From an uncultured Desulfobacter sp. (GTDB lineage Bacteria > Desulfobacterota > Desulfobacteria > Desulfobacterales > Desulfobacteraceae): a stretch of 64,000 nt of DNA. A program made the position numbers and the translations under genes. This document shows, piece by piece, positions 62,859 through 64,000 of the stretch (position 1 is its first letter; each line of letters starts with the position of its first letter). The stretch lies in assembly GCF_963665355.1 (NCBI RefSeq), contig NZ_OY762229.1:4402001-4466000 (forward strand). The letters are read 5' to 3'. The notes under the pieces were generated by a model. The model searched no databases. It had not been told where the DNA came from and saw only the letters and a program-made list of their open reading frames with translations.

Positions 62859-63698
62859 ATGTCCGGCACCCTTTATATCGTGGCCACCCCTCTGGGCAAC
62901 CTTGAGGATATTACCTTCCGGGCAGTGCGTATACTTAAGGAGGCAGACCTGATTGCAGCCGAAGATACCCGCCACTCAAAAAAACTGCTGAACCATTACG
63001 GCATTACAACTCCCACAATGGCCTGCCATGAACACAATGAGACATCAAAGGCCCAGGACCTGGTCCAACGGCTTGAAAACGGGAGCACAATCGCCCTGAT
63101 CAGCGATGCAGGCACCCCGCTCATTTCAGATCCCGGCTACCGCCTGGTTTCCCTGGCCAGAGACAAAGGCATTCCCGTTGTGCCGGTTCCAGGGTGCAAT
63201 GCGGCAATTACCGGATTGAGCGCATCAGGCCTGCCCACGGACACGTTTCTGTTTCTGGGCTTTCCGCCCAGAAAGCAGGGCAGTCTGAACACCTTTCTCG
63301 ATAATACCGCCCGTCACAAGGGCACACTGATTTTTTACGAATCCCCCAGGCGCATTATCCGGCTGATATCTTCGGCTATAACCGCCTTTGGCGATCGCCA
63401 GGCCTGCCTTGCCAGGGAATTGACAAAACAGTATGAAGAATTTCTCCGCGGCCCTCTCTCCAAGATTCTGGATACCCTCGAAACTAGGGAAACCATCAAA
63501 GGCGAATGCGTCCTGTTTATCGAAGGTGACGATGAACAGTCGGCCGGTCTGTCTCCGGAACAGATGGAGGCCATGATTATGGATGGTCTGAATCAGAACA
63601 TGGGGACCGGGGAACTTGCAAAAAACATAGCCAGGCTTGCAAACTGTCCCAAAGCACAAGTGTACGACATGATTTTAGCCGTAAAAAAACGTTCTTGA
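62859..63698 (+). CDS. rsmI: 16S rRNA 2'-O-ribose methyltransferase RsmI
   Basis: About 279 residues. ATG at 62859, one bp past the yraN stop. TP-methylase fold: LYIVATPLGNLEDITFRAVRIL, AAEDTRHSKKLL, ALISDAGTPLISDPGYRLV, GFPPRKQGS and FYESPRRI. Methylates C1402 of 16S rRNA on the ribose. Last recognised gene of the operon. Confidence 0.97.
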   Translation: MSGTLYIVATPLGNLEDITFRAVRILKEADLIAAEDTRHSKKLLNHYGITTPTMACHEHNETSKAQDLVQRLENGSTIALISDAGTPLISDPGYRLVSLARDKGIPVVPVPGCNAAITGLSASGLPTDTFLFLGFPPRKQGSLNTFLDNTARHKGTLIFYESPRRIIRLISSAITAFGDRQACLARELTKQYEEFLRGPLSKILDTLETRETIKGECVLFIEGDDEQSAGLSPEQMEAMIMDGLNQNMGTGELAKNIARLANCPKAQVYDMILAVKKRS

Positions 63699-63941
63699 CC
63701 TTTTATTCGTATATTCCGTCCCCAGCCTTTCAGTTCAGGGTTCAACCACTACAGATGACATGTAAAACTGCCATCTCCCTCTACAGGTTGATAAACCCCT
63801 TGCCAAATCAGGGCTAAAAGCCTTATAAAGGGTCAAATATTTGCAAAGCGTAAGAATATTGTTAGGACTGCAATTCTAAAAAACTAACGGGCGTACTTCA
63901 CACCGCATATATCCAACTTTCACAAAGGGAATGAAAACACC
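63699..63941. other. Intergenic, nothing recognised
   Basis: No clear terminator or gene. A short inverted region near 63790-63830 is not convincing. Confidence 0.4.
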
Positions 63942-64000
63942 ATGAGCATTGAAATATGCTATGTCATCGTAGGGATGCTGATCCTGTTTGCCATTTTTGA
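63942..64000 (+). CDS. Start of a membrane protein gene (cut by window end)
   Basis: Reads MSIEICYVIVGMLILFAIF, a strong first transmembrane helix, and runs off the window. AAAGGGA lies 11 bp upstream. The pattern resembles the start of SLC13/CitT-type ion transporters, but too little is visible to be sure. Confidence 0.4.
   Translation, partial: MSIEICYVIVGMLILFAIF

Overview
The window looks like part of the chromosome of a Gram-negative, sulfate-reducer-like bacterium of the Desulfobacterota, most likely Desulfobacteraceae. This is inferred from the conserved gene order ffh-rpsP-khpA-rimM-trmD-(RNA methyltransferase)-rplS-rnhB-yraN-rsmI at the right end, from a sigma-54 activator and a two-cluster ferredoxin protein, and from the many group II introns, IS66/IS21/IS91 elements and tyrosine recombinases. 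No rRNA gene or CRISPR array was seen.

The left two thirds (about 1-40.8 kb) is an accessory region packed with mobile DNA. It opens with nested IS66 debris and a 5' half of a tRNA-Arg gene (1389-1428). The same half, with the same promoter-like upstream block, occurs in the intact tRNA-Arg(UCU) at 40777-40853, so the two copies bracket the region. Next come a five-gene recombinase operon (2195-6187: three overlapping tyrosine recombinases, a winged-helix protein and a zinc-ribbon protein), a SEC-C/TPR protein, and a 1283-residue nuclease-STAND NTPase (6848-10699) that resembles antiphage Avs-type sensors. A series of mostly unrelated minus-strand genes follows (methyltransferase, small membrane protein, HELSH protease, later an aspartyl protease, a CPBP protease and an NYN nuclease). 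Several are separated by elaborate palindromes, which together look like a cassette array. Two 2322-bp IS91-type elements in inverted orientation interrupt it.

Between 16.2 and 26.4 kb lies a pile-up of group II introns. A recombinase-in-trio (RIT) element (17761-23508) sits exactly at the conserved QGG/SP codons of reverse-transcriptase genes. Its two flanks are C-terminal halves of two different intron RTs pointing outward. One RIT recombinase is broken by an IS91 copy, and the right-hand RT is broken by an IS66 element. Between 31.8 and 40.5 kb a 1.5-kb IS (8-bp target duplication) carries two later insertions: an IS66-type element with a DUF4338 (DruA-like) gene, and an IS21-type element whose IstA is fused to a primase-like CHC2/TOPRIM module. 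Both have clean target duplications, and removing both restores the outer transposase frame.

The right third (about 44-64 kb) is ordinary chromosome: thioesterase, YaeQ, TrmO-like protein, sigma-54 regulator, endonuclease III, PP-loop sulfur-transfer protein, ferredoxin protein, DUF2334 lipoprotein, a PhnD-type binding protein with its histidine kinase and response regulator, an EamA transporter, rlmN, and the translation/SRP operon. The zone from 40.9 to 44.5 kb is transitional, with small hypothetical genes and several frameshifted or decayed genes.
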